Below, in pieces: positions 1-11,652 of a stretch of DNA of 64,000 nt. The position numbers were made by a program, and so were the translations under genes. Position 1 is the first letter of the stretch, and every line of letters begins with the position of its first letter. This stretch comes from Saccopteryx bilineata (taxonomy: Eukaryota; Chordata; Mammalia; Chiroptera; Emballonuridae): assembly GCF_036850765.1 (NCBI RefSeq), contig NC_089494.1, forward strand, positions 57,739,809 through 57,803,808, given 5' to 3'. The notes beneath the pieces were generated by a model. It had not been told where the DNA came from, searched no databases, and saw only the letters and a list, made by a program, of their open reading frames with translations.

Positions 1-394
1 TCACTGCTAAGACTCCAACATATATTCTATGAGAAAATATGAAAATATGACTCATAAAACTACTCCAGGAAGTATTCCAACTAATGCCAAAAATTCCCAT
101 TAATTGGGAGAAGACTTCAAGGAAAGCTTAACCTATTAAATAAAAATGTCTACAGAAATGCATGAATCTTGACAGAATATTCATGTGAAAGAAGGCCAGG
201 GAATTTAGAAATTTATGAAATTTCTTCATGAATGCTGATGATCACACTGTATTTACCTGGTAGAGCGGAGGGGAAAGTAAATAATATTATCATCAAAGCT
301 CACCAATCTATATTTAAATCTATAAAAGAGTTATGACAAAAACTATCTTAATTACATCAGCTTAAGAATGCTACCCTAATTTACCGTTGAAAGC
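1..394. other. AT-rich stretch, no recognised feature
   Basis: I see no gene, no clear repeat family and no RNA structure here. It is ordinary AT-rich mammalian sequence leading into the MIR that follows. Confidence 0.5.
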
Positions 395-550
395 GGTTTA
401 CCAGCTCTGTGGCCCTGTGCGAGTTACTTGACCTCTCTGTGCCTCAGGTTCAATGGGGGATACGCAGCTCTTCCTTGCAGGTGGCGGAGGATGAAGCAAG
501 TTAACAGCTGTGAAGCACGCACACCAGTCCCAGCACATGGGAAGCACGCA
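395..550 (+). repeat. MIR SINE fragment
   Basis: The segment around CTCTGTGGCCCTGTGCGAGT and TGACCTCTCTGTGCCTCAG matches the conserved MIR core. It continues with the usual purine-rich 'AATGGGGGATA' and ends near 'CAGCACATGGGAAGCAC'. MIR is an ancient tRNA-derived SINE mobilised by L2. It is diverged and inactive. Confidence 0.75.
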
Positions 551-659
551 AATGCATCCCATTGCTGCTGATCCCCTGGGTCTCTTCTCCCAGCCTGCTT
601 TACTGAATACTCCTCCTTTGCCCTTTTAAGCTTTTTTCCTTCTAGGTTTCCCCAGAGTG

Positions 660-1171
660 GCTCTGTTTCACACTCTGAGGGTTTCAACCTGCCATTTGTT
701 AAAGATTGCTAAATCTCTCTCTCCAATTCTGACTTCTTTTTCAAACTACATTTCCAACTATCTACTGGGCATTTCTATTGGAATATATCATGGGCACCTG
801 AAACTCAGCACGTCAAATGGTCAAGCTGGTTACCGCTCTAAACTTGCCTCTTCCCTCTCCAGGCTTGCCTCTCCCTCTTCTTGTCTCCTATTTGAGTTAA
901 TGACATCCTTACCTATACTTAAAACAAGCTTGAAACTGCAGTTACTTTTAACCATTCCATGTGCAACGTTCCTATTCAACCCACCAAGTCCTTTCACTTC
1001 TACCTCCCAAATCTCTCCCCTAGAAATCGCTCCCTTTTTGCCGTCCCAGCTGTCTCTGGCTTAGATTATTGATATCTGCCTCCTGATTTCTCTGCTTCTC
1101 ATCATTCTCTTGTCCAAACCATCTTTCATTATTATCAGAATCATCTTTCTTAACACACCTATTTGACTGTG
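660..1171 (+). repeat. L2 LINE remnant, part 1
   Basis: Pyrimidine-rich text such as 'TCCAACTATCTACTGGGCATTTC', 'TGAGTTAATGACATCCTTACC' and 'TCTCTGGCTTAGATTATTGATA' follows the L2 3' region in order. A 135-codon frame (657-1064) lies inside but is only this remnant read through. The match breaks at the LTR-like element and resumes near 2048. Confidence 0.6.
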
Positions 1172-2000
1172 TGTTGGGCAGATAAAATATATTATGCTCA
1201 CTTTGTTAAAGATGGTGCTGCCCACGAGGAGGCCGTCGCCCAGGTGATATTAATGTGTGTTGGGGTGGGCTAAAGGCAGGCAGAATCCTTGTAGCCTGGG
1301 GCTTGGTTTTGGGATTAAGCCTTTCCCACCCTTTTTGATGTGGGGCGGTACAATCCAATCATGCCTCAGAGAAGTGACTTTGTATTAGAGACTTCCCTAT
1401 TTTGTATATTGGATTAAAGGTTGTGAAGCTACACTATAAAATGGGGGCAGAACGAGAGCTTGCTCTCTCGGTTCCTGGGATTATTAGCATTAGAAGAGGG
1501 AGCAGAGCAGAGAGCAGAAAGAGGCCATGTGGCCAGGAGAAGCAGCCAAGATGGCGGAGTATTGAGTGAAGGGCCAGTTTGTGCAGTTTGATGCTGGAGA
1601 AGGAAGGAGATGGGGAACAGAGGTGAATAAGTCTGGTGATCTAGAAACCTTTGATTCTAGGAAACTCGGATAAGTCGGTGGCTTTGTGAGCACTGAATGT
1701 GAGTGGGTTTTGGAGCCCAGTGTGTGTTTTTACTTGCCCGCCGGGTGCAAGCTAGGATTAAAGACTATGGCCCACCAGTTTTTGGCTCCGTTGTTTCTTT
1801 ACCGACTGTCTGAATCCAATGCGAACCTGCATGGGCCAGGAGGCTGCTGTGATGGTCACCCTGGCCATGACTTCTGGCTTTACACTGTGTTATTCTCTAG
1901 TCTTAATTATTCTCTACTGCTTGTAGGAAAGGGGACTGTGGACCTATCAGTGAACTTCAGAGCCCCAGAAACCCTATGAAAGTGGATACAAAAAAATTGT
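1172..2000 (+). mobile_element. Endogenous retrovirus solo LTR-like element, copy 1
   Basis: It starts TGTTGGGCAGATAA, as an LTR would (TG). Motifs shared in the same order with 58879-59520 include 'AAGCCTTTCCCACCC', 'GTGACTTTGTATTAGAGACTTCC', 'CACTATAAAATGGGG' (a TATA-like box), 'AGCAGCCAAGATGGCGGAGT', 'GGATAAGTCGGTGGCTTTG' and 'AAGCTAGGATTAAAGACTAT'. It splits an L2 copy, so it inserted later. The right end is uncertain and I found no clear TSD. No internal retroviral genes are present. Family name not recognised. Confidence 0.6.
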
Positions 2001-2047
2001 GTCCATCCATCAAAAAAAAAAGTATCAAGAACACGGGGAGGACAATT

Positions 2048-2345
2048 TTTAAACTGCCCAACAGGGTACAATCTGCACTCTTCAATTACATCTCAGCCAC
2101 TCTTGTCTGCCACCCTGTTTCACATATAATGAACATTATATTATCCTCCAAATAAGCACAGTGAATGTCATTTCCCCTCATTGAGCCTTTGCATGTACTG
2201 GTTCTTCTAGCCAGACTGCTCTTTTCTGCCTGTCAAACACTTGAGAGTATTTTAAACTCCACCTCAGGTCTCAAAAGTCACCACTGGGAAGGAGGCCTTA
2301 CCCAAGTGTACAATTATGTGAGGACAAAAAAAGGTGCTGACTAGA
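2048..2345 (+). repeat. L2 LINE remnant, part 2
   Basis: The L2 match resumes after the LTR: 'CATTGAGCCTTTGCATGTACT', 'CCAGACTGCTCTTTTCTGCCTG' and 'TCAAAAGTCACCACTGGGAAG' mirror the L2 3' UTR order (first-pass, by recall). Confidence 0.6.
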
Positions 2346-2514
2346 TTTCTGGTGTCTATATACCAAAACACCAGCTTAAATTTCTTAAATCCAAAGCTAT
2401 GAAGTATGAAGTGCACAAAATAAATGTCCTTAAATATTCAGATTCATATTGTGTTTACTTAAGTCTGGACATATCCTTATTGGTGTTCCTGAGTTTTAAC
2501 GAGGTCCACAGTAA

Positions 2515-2725
2515 AGATCCTGGAGCCTAAATGCCGAGGTGTGAATCCTGGCTCAGCCAATTGCCAGTAATGGGACTCCAGGCAAGTTGCACAGCTTCTC
2601 AACACCTCAGTTTCAAGACCTGTAAAGATGGAGATAGGAACAATACTACCTTTCAGGATTATTTTGAAGATTAAATGAGTTTATATGTATAGAACTTAAA
2701 ACGATGTGCTTGCTATTATAAAATT
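2515..2725 (+). repeat. MIR SINE
   Basis: 'TGTGAATCCTGGCTCAGCCA', 'GGCAAGTTGCACAGCTTCTC', 'CACCTCAGTTTC' and 'GATTAAATGAGTTTATATGTA' follow the MIR consensus from its A/B-box side to its LINE-like 3' end. Nearly full length. Confidence 0.8.
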
Positions 2726-2729
2726 ATTT

Positions 2730-3560
2730 ATTGAAATCAATGGCCAGGGTAGAGGTTCCAAGATATAACACAAAGCCCAAAGCTTTAGATAACTGAATTA
2801 ATTAGCCAGAAAACACTAACAAAGATGGTTCTTTCCACTAATGTTTTATCAATTTAAAAGTGTTTCAAGCCTATCTGATAAAATTCAGACTGTCTTCCAA
2901 TTAGCCTCTACTAGCTAAAAATATCAGCTCAGAATACTTCCAAGGCACACTACAGGATGCATTAAAAAATTCTTTTCAATAAAGAAAACACAGATGCCTG
3001 GGAGGAAAATCAATGAACCACCTCACTGCCTACTAAGTGTCAACATGGAGCGGAAATGCTAAATAGGAAATTGGGAAGACAAGATAAAAATGCTTAATGA
3101 CTCAGCTTTCAAACAAACCAGCTTGTTTGCCAGAGAAATAGGGTATTAGGCATTTTAGAACCACCCACCTGGCCAAAAAAAAAAAAAAAAAAAGCTGTGA
3201 TATATATATCCTAACATCACTGAACCTAGGGAGGCATCAAAGTAAGCGCATGATGTGATTTGACTTTCATCTGAGTGACAGGATTTCATCTGAATGATAG
3301 CATTACGCAACATGTTTGGCAAGGATTCTGAAAAATTTGCAGCCAAAGAAACAGCCATTTTGACCCATCCCACAAATACTGCCGTTGTGTAACAGGATTA
3401 TTTGTTATGCAGCAAGCTGCCAAAAGGATCACTGCACTCTTTATTAATAAAAATCTTTAATAATCAGAACTTAGGTTAATACACTTGAGTTAATATTCAA
3501 AATGAAGGAAAGAGAGAAAGAATAAAGCCATAATTCCTTAGCTTAGTAATAAAGGTCTTC
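2730..3560. other. Unique-looking sequence with an A-run
   Basis: No gene seen. A poly(A) run at about 3174-3193 is followed by a short TA repeat; it resembles an old retroposon tail but I could not identify a body. The 72-codon minus frame over 3155-3373 reads through the A-run (poly-Phe) and is spurious. Confidence 0.4.
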
Positions 3561-3599
3561 CACAATTCCAATTTTGTATTTAATGTTAGGCTTCTTGAA

Positions 3600-3935
3600 A
3601 TCTTCAAACAGAACTTCTTAGAATTCTCCCAAATATACCCACTCTGCCTACTCTGTGCTTCCTCTAACTAGAACACTCTTCCTGTTATAACTCCAAAGTC
3701 AAAATTCCATCCCCCCCTTTAAGATCCTGTGTGGATGACGTGGCGTCCTTTCCTATGGCTCAGCTAGAAATGATTCCAGGTGCTTAACTTCCATAACCTT
3801 CGTTCAGTACATTGTGATCAGAGATTCTGACACATATGTCTTTTATTCCCAAGACTGGACTCTCTTTGAAGGCCATATCCACATCACTTCCATCTCTGTA
3901 AGCATGACTGCACCACCACAGGCATAGCTGCACAT
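3600..3935 (+). repeat. Probable L2 3' region
   Basis: 'CACTCTGCCTACTCTGTGCT', 'CTCTAACTAGAACACTCTTCC' and 'GACTGGACTCTCTTTGAAGGC' follow the order of the L2 3' UTR. Divergence is high. Confidence 0.45.
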
Positions 3936-3989
3936 GGCAGGTCTCATACTTTTCCTAAAATATGCAAGACAGACACTCAAGTGTGCCAA

Positions 3990-4952
3990 AGCTCACTGTG
4001 ACTGATCACTGAAACCGAATGGACAGGGACCGTGCACTCAGACAAGCTTTGCTGAAGAAAAGCTTCAGTAAAAAAGACAGTCAACAAGACTTGTTTTCTT
4101 GTGAAGCAATGAGAACTTTCATGCTACTTCTGGGGCAAGGAAACCACCACTTACATTTACCATCCAGTGATTTCCCAACAACTGCTAACAGTGGTACATT
4201 AAAAGCATCCTTCCCACTCAGATAATTGACAATACACTTCCAAGTTAGAAAAATCGTAAGATTGCCAGCCCCGTGTTTCCCCGACTAGACTCAAAATACG
4301 GCTTACCTCCCAAGACCTGTGCATATAGTGATAATTTCAATCGCCATATCTACTATGCCTTAAACTCTAAATACCCAAGGACCAAGAATCAGAGAGTCTG
4401 ATTTATACCAGAGACCACAGTGCCAAGAGAAAAAAAGATTAATAAGAGGACCCCTAAACCCTGGCATTCCCATACTACTTGGGCACAAGTCCACTCCTCT
4501 CAATAGGCCGTTTGAATAGCGCGGGTTGAAATGCGTACTGCACCACAAGGGAGGGGCTGACTTCACCGAGGGGTGAAGCTCCACACTACTGGACAGCTGC
4601 CAGGTGTGTTGTCCTGTGTTCACAGATGGCGTTTCCCTTCCTACTCAGCTCACAGTCACAGATATGAGTTTTAATACATGCTCCTAAATATAAGCAATTT
4701 TCTTAAGCCCTAAATCTTGAAAGACTAGATGGCCAGCTCCCTAAACTCAGATGAAAGAACACTCTTACAGGAACGTCTTAACTCAGTGTCATGCTGATGG
4801 GGAATTTTCTGGTGAGCACTTTACCTGATACGGCTTTTACATCAATGACGACTGGAACATTCAGGCTCCAATATCACATTGCTGGTGTCTCCTGGATTAC
4901 TGTAAGAGCAAATGAATCCTTGGGGCAGGGAGCAGGACACTCTAAATTAACT
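3990..4952. other. No recognised feature
   Basis: I see no exon, repeat or RNA gene here. The open frames at 4019-4225 (+) and 4360-4623 (-) have no recognisable domain. Confidence 0.45.
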
Positions 4953-4969
4953 TACATTTATGTTCTTTT

Positions 4970-5360
4970 TTTTTTTTTTTTTGTATTTTTCTGAAGCTTG
5001 AAACGAGGAGAGACAGTCAGACAGACTCCCGCATGCGCCCGACCGGGATCCACCCGGCATGCCCACCAGGGGCGAAGCTCTGCCCACCAGGAGGCGATGC
5101 TCTGCCCCTCCGGGGCGTCGCTCTGCCAGAACCAGAGCCACTCTAGTGCCTGGGGCAGAGGCCAAGGAGCCATCCCCAGCGCCTGGGCCATCCTTGCTCC
5201 AATGGAGCCTTGGCTGCGGGAGGGGAAGAGAGAGACAGAGAGGAAGGAGGGGGGTGGAGAAGCAAATGGGCGCTTCTCCTGTGTGCCCTGGCCGGGAATC
5301 GAACCCGGGTCCCCTGCACGCCAGGCCGACGCTCTACCGCTGAGCCAACCGGCCAGGGCC
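4970..5360 (-). mobile_element. Long tRNA-derived SINE (type A), copy 1
   Basis: On the minus strand it starts GCCCTGGCCGGTTGGCTCAG and carries an A box and the B box GGGTTCGATTCCC of a Pol III promoter, then a GC-rich body and an A-rich tail (the T-run at 4966-4982). The TSD TACATTTATGTTCTTTT (4953-4969) and TACATTTATATTCTTTT (5361-5377) differ at one base, which supports recent L1-driven insertion. All open frames here, in both strands, are SINE artefacts. The body carries two 'CCACCAGG..GGCGA' modules. Confidence 0.93.
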
Positions 5361-5377
5361 TACATTTATATTCTTTT

Positions 5378-5985
5378 AAAGTACAAACATGCCTGCCACA
5401 TGCAAACTGAGCTCAAAACAATGTTAAAAATTTCTTAAATTAGGTAAAAACAGTCAGTGGCATTGCCATAAATTACAGTGTTTTGAAATGATAAAATAGA
5501 CCCTAAAAATGATAAGATTTGTATCACATGCATATTTTTACATACATGGCTTAACTGAATAACTCTAACCTAATTTCCCTTTGTCAGTCTCTTTTACCTC
5601 CTATGCTACTTGGGTGGAATTATTCCAAATTTCCCCACTATTTAGGCCTCTGTGGTATCCATTCAACTAACTTTCTGTTTGGTTTCCACAGTAACTTACT
5701 TGTTCATTAGACCACTGAAAATGTTCATGACTAAATCACGCCTGTTAGCAGTCTTATGACTAAAGCTTCCTGTACTTAGATGGTATTGGCAGTAAAATTG
5801 GGATAAATATTAAAATGTGGACACAGTGAACAATGCCATCCATTACGTTCAAAATTGTTCTTCTGGAAATTTAATTTGATATCATACACTGGTTAAAAAG
5901 TGGATGGGGAAAAGAAGGGTAGACTATGTGATCACATGGGGCAGTTTCCATGAAACTGAGGCCTTCCTGTGCACAAGCGGAGGTC
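5378..5985. other. No recognised feature
   Basis: AT-rich sequence after the SINE target-site copy. I see nothing coding and no clear repeat. Confidence 0.4.
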
Positions 5986-5989
5986 CGCG

Positions 5990-6200
5990 GTCTCACGGAA
6001 AGAGCGTGGGCCTTGGAGCGAAGCAGGCTTGGTTCAAAGCCCAGCGCTGAGGTTTTCTACCTATGAAACTCTGGGCAATTCACTCAGCATAGCTAATCCT
6101 CAACTCCCTCATCTGAAAAATGGGGATCTAGGCTAATAAAGCAAGTTCAAGATGCTTTGGCGATTACTCAGTACAGAACATACTACATGACAGATGCTCA
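5990..6200 (+). repeat. MIR SINE
   Basis: 'AGAGCGTGGGCCTTGGAGCGA', 'CTCTGGGCAATTCACTCAGC', 'CCCTCATCTGAAAAATGGGGA' match MIR in order. Confidence 0.8.
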
Positions 6201-6227
6201 GATGGTAATGATGTGTACAAGTTTTTT

Positions 6228-6445
6228 CTTTTTAAATTTTATTTATTGATTTTTATAGAGAGGAGAGGGGAGAGGGGAGAGGGAACGAGAGAGAGAGAGA
6301 GAGAGAGAGAGGTGGAGAGAAGCAGGAAGCATCAACTCATAGGAGTTGCTGCCTGTATGTGCCATGACCAGGCAAGCCCAGGGTTTCGAACCAACGACCT
6401 CAGTGTTCCAGGTCAACACTTTATCCACTGCGCCACCACACATCA
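6228..6445 (-). mobile_element. Short tRNA-derived SINE (type B)
   Basis: The minus strand carries GGTGGCGCAGTGGATAAAGT, the B-box-like GGTTCGAAACCC, a (GA/CT)n tract and an 'AATCAATAAATAAAAT' tail. Flanks 'TGTACAAGTTTTTT' and 'TGTAAAGGTTTTTT' look like a slightly diverged TSD. Confidence 0.88.
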
Positions 6446-6779
6446 TGTAAAGGTTTTTTAACTCACAAGTTTTCAGACTTCAGCATATACACATAGTGTA
6501 TATAAACTTACAGACATTACTGAGTAGTATGTTTGGCTGCCAATGTACAGGCTTTCTGATACAGATCAATTCATATTAGGTTAAATTTTTTCTTCCTAAA
6601 AACTGAGATTTATGGGTTATTCTAACACCTTCACACATCATACTTGCTTCAAACTATGAATTTGCCATCCCAGGGAGAAATTACATGCAAAAATCATTGA
6701 AATGTTTATGTCAAATTGCCAGCTTTTATGAGGTTCATGAAAAGACAACAAATTTAAAAGTTCAAAGCATCAATAACTA

Positions 6780-6842
6780 TATACCTAAAACTGACATAAA
6801 ATAATACTGAATGTAAACTGTAAATGAAAAATTAAAAAAAAA
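6780..6842 (+). repeat. L1 3' terminal fragment
   Basis: 'CTGAATGTAAACTGTAAATGA' followed by an A-rich end is the terminal 3' UTR of an old L1M-type element; compare the same end at 20495-20530. Confidence 0.5.
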
Positions 6843-6864
6843 TTTTTAAAGCACTAACTAATAG

Positions 6865-7085
6865 GCAGTTGCCGTGCTGTGAGTGGCAAAGAGCCCAGTG
6901 TCTGGAAATTCCTACTCTGTCACGCTCTTAACTGTGTGACTTGGGAAGAGTTATGTCTTCTCTCTTTCCCTTGGTCTCCTTATCCGAGAAATGTGGCTAC
7001 TAAAATAACCCACGTCATAGGGTTGTAATGAGAACAAGAGCACTAGGTACTTAGGAGGCCCCCAATGTTAGCTTTTATTACTGTT
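6865..7085 (+). repeat. MIR SINE
   Basis: 'AACTGTGTGACTTGGGAAGAG', 'CTCCTTATCCGAGAAATGTGG' and 'CATAGGGTTGTAATGAGAAC' match MIR. Confidence 0.75.
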
Positions 7086-7089
7086 ACAG

Positions 7090-7800
7090 CAGCTTTGCTC
7101 AACAGTCACACTGCACGTATTTCCAGACTCAAATTACTCACAGTCATGCTGTGATTCTCCCTGTTCATCCCTTTCCTCACAAAATGAATAGAAGAGAATT
7201 TCTTCATAAAAGAGCTGAGCTGAAGAATTTCTAGGAAAAGTATTCGCTGCCTGTTTCCTGACCTACTTGGTATAGGTAGACCTGACCTAAGCCCACCCTC
7301 AATCCTGTTGTGGGGCCCTATTGTAGATTCTGCTTAGGGTGCCGTCCACAATCCTGACCTACTCAGGGAGCAGGATGGTGGAGATGCTTTGGTCACTAAC
7401 CCATCCCTGGACCAACCACTATATTAATATGGGCATTGTCCGACATCTTAATTCTATTCAGCAGCAAGAGTAAGAGTTCTTGGCATGGAGCAGATTCTCA
7501 ATAAGGATTGTGGAATGAATGACATCATGAAATTAGCAATGGAGTACGCTGGGAGCCTTGTCTGTGAGGGTCAGAATTCAATAACTGGTTGCCACTATGC
7601 TCTGTTCTCATGGTTGACCTCCTTCTCAAACTATAGGCCTATCTCAGGATACTCTCAAACACGGCCTGAATGCCTATGTTGTGCCTGGCCCGGAAGGTTC
7701 AGTCTAGAAACATGAGCAATGCTTACATTGAGAAAACACATTCCCTCCTCCCCTTGGTTTTGATGACCAAAGTCTGTACATTTTGAATAAATTTTACTGA
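7090..7800. other. Mostly unassigned; short L2-like end
   Basis: Near 7470-7520, 'TTCTTGGCATGGAGCAGATTC' with 'GGAATGAATGA' resembles the L2 3' terminus. The rest is unassigned, with no supported coding sequence (the 76-codon frame at 7485-7715 starts in this L2-like text). Confidence 0.35.
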
Positions 7801-8081
7801 AACCTATAAAACCATTTAGAATCCATTTTTAAATTCTCTTACATTGCTGATGGGAAAGTAAATTGGTATAACCACTTTGAAAAAATGTCTGCTAAATGAA
7901 ATAATATCTGCTAAAGGTAATAATACTCAATGATCCAGTAATTTCAATGCTGGATATATGCTCAAGAGAAATGAGTGCTTATGTCCATCAAAAGACAGAT
8001 CTGAGGGTGTACCTAGCAGCTTTATTCATAATATCCCCAAACTTGAAATAACCTAAATGTCCATAAAGAACAATACATAGA

Positions 8082-8357
8082 GCCTGACCAGGCAGTGGCA
8101 CAGTGGATAGAGCGTCAGACTGGGACGCAGAAGACCCAGGTTTGAAACCCTGAGGTCGCCAGCTTGAGTGTGGGTTCATCTGGATTGAGCAAGGGGTCAC
8201 TCGGTCTGCTGTAACCCTCCAGTCAAGGCACACATGAGAAAGCAATCAATGAACAACTATGAAGCTGCAACAAAGAACTGATACATCTCATCTCTCTCCC
8301 TTCCTGTCTGTCCCTGTTTGTCCCTCTCTCTGTCTCTGTCACACACACACACACACA
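8082..8357 (+). mobile_element. tRNA-derived SINE (type C)
   Basis: Starts GCCTGACCAGGCAGTGGCAC and has the diagnostic 'AGCAAGGGGTCACTCGGTCTG' and 'GAAAGCAATCAATGAACAAC', ending in CT and AC tracts. The perfect 17-bp TSD AAAGAACAATACATAGA flanks it (8065-8081 and 8358-8374). Confidence 0.93.
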
Positions 8358-8487
8358 AAAGAACAATACATAGAAATGAAAAAGAATTAACTACTGATGC
8401 ATGCAAGAGCAACCACAACATGGATGAATCTCAACACAAGGACCACTGTATAACTGCAATTAAATGAAGTTCAAAATCAGGATGGTG

Positions 8488-8712
8488 GCCTGACCTGTGG
8501 TGGCGCAGTGGATAAAGCATCAACTTGGAAATGCTGAGGTCGCCAGTTCGAAACCCTGGGCTTGCCAGGTCAAGGCACATATGGGAGTTGATGCTTCAAA
8601 CTCCCCCCCCCTTCTCTCTCTGTCTCTCCCCTCTCTCTCTCTCTCTCTCTCTGTCTCTCCTTCTCCTCTCAAAAAAAAAAAAAGAGTAAAAAAAATTTTT
8701 TAATGTAAAAAA
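8488..8712 (+). mobile_element. tRNA-derived SINE (type B)
   Basis: Starts GCCTGACCTGTGGTGGCGCA with the B box CCAGTTCGAAACCC, a long CT tract and an A-rich tail. The perfect 15-bp TSD AAAATCAGGATGGTG is at 8473-8487 and 8713-8727. Confidence 0.93.
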
Positions 8713-8959
8713 AAAATCAGGATGGTGACAGTAGTCAGAATGGTGGTTAATGTTGGCTGATACAAACTGGGAGAGGCATGAGAGAACCTTCCAGTGTGCT
8801 AGAAATATTCTATATCTTCATCTGACATGGTTTTGTGCATAAAAATACAGAAAATTAACTGAGCCTACATTTAAGAATATACTTTACTGTATGTTTTATC
8901 TTTCTTAACAAACATGCAAAAACACACACATTTACTTTAAAATGATTAGTGTTTCCTAC

Positions 8960-9320
8960 TACCAAATCATTGATTCATTGATCCATTGATTCATTCATTC
9001 CAATGACTGCCTACCACTATGCTAACTAAGCATTGCAAGTACGTCATACATGATCTTCATTGCTAAGGAGTTTCAATGCTAGTGGAGAAAACTTCTTCAT
9101 TGATAGAAATATTCATTTGCCAGTAAAGCATATACCATCATCTGACATTTTATAGGTACTTTTCTTCAACTATTTGACATTTTATGTTTTGCTTAAAGTT
9201 ACAGCTGGTCTAAGTTAGAATGTAAATTTTACCATTTGGTTGCTCCAAATCTTCCTGTGCACTTAAATGCCTAGTACCGTGTCTTACACGTAGCAAATGC
9301 TTGATAATTTGTTGTTTATT
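8960..9320 (+). repeat. Probable L2 3' fragments
   Basis: 'TTCATTCATTCCAATGACTGCC' and 'GCCTAGTACCGTGTCTTACACG' with 'AGCAAATGCTTGATAA' resemble L2 3' ends. Weak but in the right order. Confidence 0.4.
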
Positions 9321-9583
9321 AGCTTGTCACACCACAGTACTGCTCTTGGCCTCAGGATTCTTGGCCACTGTCCTTTACTCCAGGTTTCCACTTTTCTCTG
9401 CCATCTGTGAAGTCTGCAAGTCAGTAAAACACTTCAGATAGTCCAGAGCTATACTTAAATCCAGCAAAGTAGTAGAGGAGGTCGCTTCTGTTATTCTGTT
9501 TTCTTTCATTAACCCTTTCATCCTATAACAGAGCTTAAGAAAAGGGAAGAGGAAAGTTGGGGAAAGTAAAGAGATAACTGACA

Positions 9584-9989
9584 GCCTGACCAGTCAGGGG
9601 CGCAGTGGATAAGAGCATCAAATTGGGATGCAGAGGTCACAGGTTCAAAACCCCAAGGTTGCTGGCTTGAGCACAGGTTCATTCGGCTTGAACGTGGGTC
9701 TCTGGCTTGAGCGTGGGATCATAGGAATGACTCATGGTCACTGGCTTAAACCCAAAGGTCGCTGGCTTGAAGCCCAAGGTTGCTGGCTTAAGCTCAAGGT
9801 CGCTGGCTTGAGCAAGGGGTCATTGGGTCTGCTATAGCCCCTCAGTCAAGGCACATATGAGAAAGCAATCAATGAACAATTAAGATGACAAACAAAGAAT
9901 TGATGCTTCTCATCTCTCTCTTTTCATGTCTGTCTGTCCCAATCTGTCTCTTTCTCTGTCTCTGTCATAAAAAAAGAAAAAAGAAAAAA
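9584..9989 (+). mobile_element. tRNA-derived SINE (type C), with expanded body
   Basis: Starts GCCTGACCAGTCAGGGGCGC. The body repeats a 'GGTTGCTGGCTTGAGC' unit more times than other copies, giving about 406 bp. TSD AGATAACTGACA / AGATAATTGACA (9572-9583 and 9990-10001). The 69-codon frame here is this repeat unit translated. Confidence 0.9.
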
Positions 9990-10001
9990 AGATAATTGAC
10001 A

Positions 10002-10985
10002 GACTCATGTTATTTAGGAGAAAATGATAAACCTTGCTTTGCTAGCTTGTGATACATTGGCAAAAACCAAAATAGCCACATCTCCCTGGCTTCCCCTTCC
10101 TACAGAGCTCAAGGCCCTGCCAATGCCATATGTATCAACATGCCCAGAAAATGCCCTTGAGAGTGCCATGTAGGATGCCATGCATATTCATCTCCTCGGT
10201 ATCTTCTTTTAAATGTGACTTTTCTAAGGGTCACTAATTTAAAAGCACCAGGAAAATGCATGAGCCCCATAATCAAAGGTAGTTAAGAATAGTTATCATT
10301 CTTCTCACAGAAAGGGCAAGAACTGTGAACTGCTGTAGTTTCAAAATTTTCTTTTCTGTGGTCTTGTTATATATAGCAGCTCTCAGGTGATTCTTGAAGC
10401 TACCAGCTATTAGCTGAAGTCACAAAATTGCATCTGGAGGTGTCAGTCTCCCTACATGCGCTAAGGCTTCATGTTCACTGTCCTGCTGACCTCCAGCACC
10501 CCAGTGAGGGTGTCACCTGCCCCTCACAAGAGCCAGGCCCACTTTAGAGGTAACTCCGCAGCCCTGCAGCCTCCCTGATGAAGCATGCTGACCTAACAGA
10601 ACCAGTCTCTGTTTGGTCCTCCCACTAGTATTCAAATGGAAAAACCCAAATGCTGCAGGGCTTTACTTTCTGTTGTCTTTCAAGATACTTGGCCACATGA
10701 GCTGGACAGTCATCCAGATCCTGGTCCAGGTTGTGCTGGGTCAGTGTTCAAACGCTGAAGCCACACCTCTTAAACCCCATGGATTAGGAGACAGAAGCTT
10801 CAGGGAGATAATTAAGGTCAGAGGTCACAAGAGTGAATCCTAATTGATAGAACTGGCGTCCTTAGAAAAGAACACATGGTGCTCAAATATCTATAGAACA
10901 AAATGGAGAAGGAAGAAAGAAAGGAAGGAGGGAAAGGGAGCAACAGACAAAGAAAATGAAAGAGGAAGGTTTAAGAATACAGTAT
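10002..10985. other. No recognised feature
   Basis: I see no gene or clear repeat. There is a purine-rich run at about 10905-10965. The frame at 10613-10843 (+, 76 codons) lacks any recognisable domain. Confidence 0.4.
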
Positions 10986-10987
10986 AT

Positions 10988-11330
10988 TGTCTGAGCCCAT
11001 GTAGGCTGCTATAAAAAAATCCTACAGACTAGGGGGCTTCAACAACAAAGATTTTCCTCTCACAGTTTTGGAGCCTATCAAGTCCAAGATCTAGGTGCCA
11101 GCAAACCGGGTGTCTAGTGAGACCCCACTTCCTGGTTCGGAGGCGGCTAGCTTCTAGCAGTGCCCTCACAAGGTACAAGGGACAAGGGAGCTATCTGGGA
11201 TCTCTTTTGTTAGGACACTAATTCCACTCATGAGGGCTCCTAATCACTTCTTAATACCACCATCTTGGGGGTCAGGACTGCAACATCCGAATTTAGGAAG
11301 GGACAAACATTCGATCTATAGCATACATGC
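10988..11330 (-). mobile_element. ERVL-MaLR LTR (MST/MLT1 type), antisense
   Basis: 'GTAGGCTGCTATAAAAAAATC', 'CTCACAGTTTTGGAGCC', 'GTGCCCTCACAAGGTACAA' and 'CACTAATTCCACTCATGAGGG' follow the reverse complement of a mammalian MaLR LTR in order. It is old and has no internal genes. Confidence 0.8.
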
Positions 11331-11558
11331 TTCAGTCTTGTTGGATTTAGGCCAAGGGTACGAGAAGCACGCAGACCCAGCTCATACTCACCACCACAAC
11401 GGCATGCTTCCAGAGCCAGTCTAAACTTTCCAAGTCAAATTCACCAGAAAAGACCCAATGATCCCTAATATAGGAGGGGACAATTATTCAACCCTGGAAC
11501 GTGAAAATGGCATGAACTAAATTAGAGTCCTATGCAAACTTTTTGAGCTGTATTTAGT

Positions 11559-11561
<3 letters not shown>

Positions 11562-11650
<89 letters not shown>
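11562..11650. repeat. Compound (TA)n-(CA)n microsatellite
   Basis: A TA dinucleotide run of about 44 bp passes directly into a CA run of about 42 bp. The minus-strand frame over it is a VCVCVC/IYIYIY artefact. Confidence 0.98.

Positions 11651-11652
<2 letters not shown>

Larger units (their letters stand above)
7830..8935 (+). repeat. Old L1 (L1M-type) 3' region, interrupted by two SINEs
   Basis: Text such as 'TTGCTGATGGGAAAGTAAATTGG', 'ATCCAGTAATTTCAATGCTGG', 'CTAAATGTCCATAAAGAACAA' and later 'ACTGGGAGAGGCATGAGAGAA' follows L1 ORF2 end and 3' UTR. It is split by SINEs at 8082-8357 and 8488-8712. No coding capacity remains. Confidence 0.65.
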
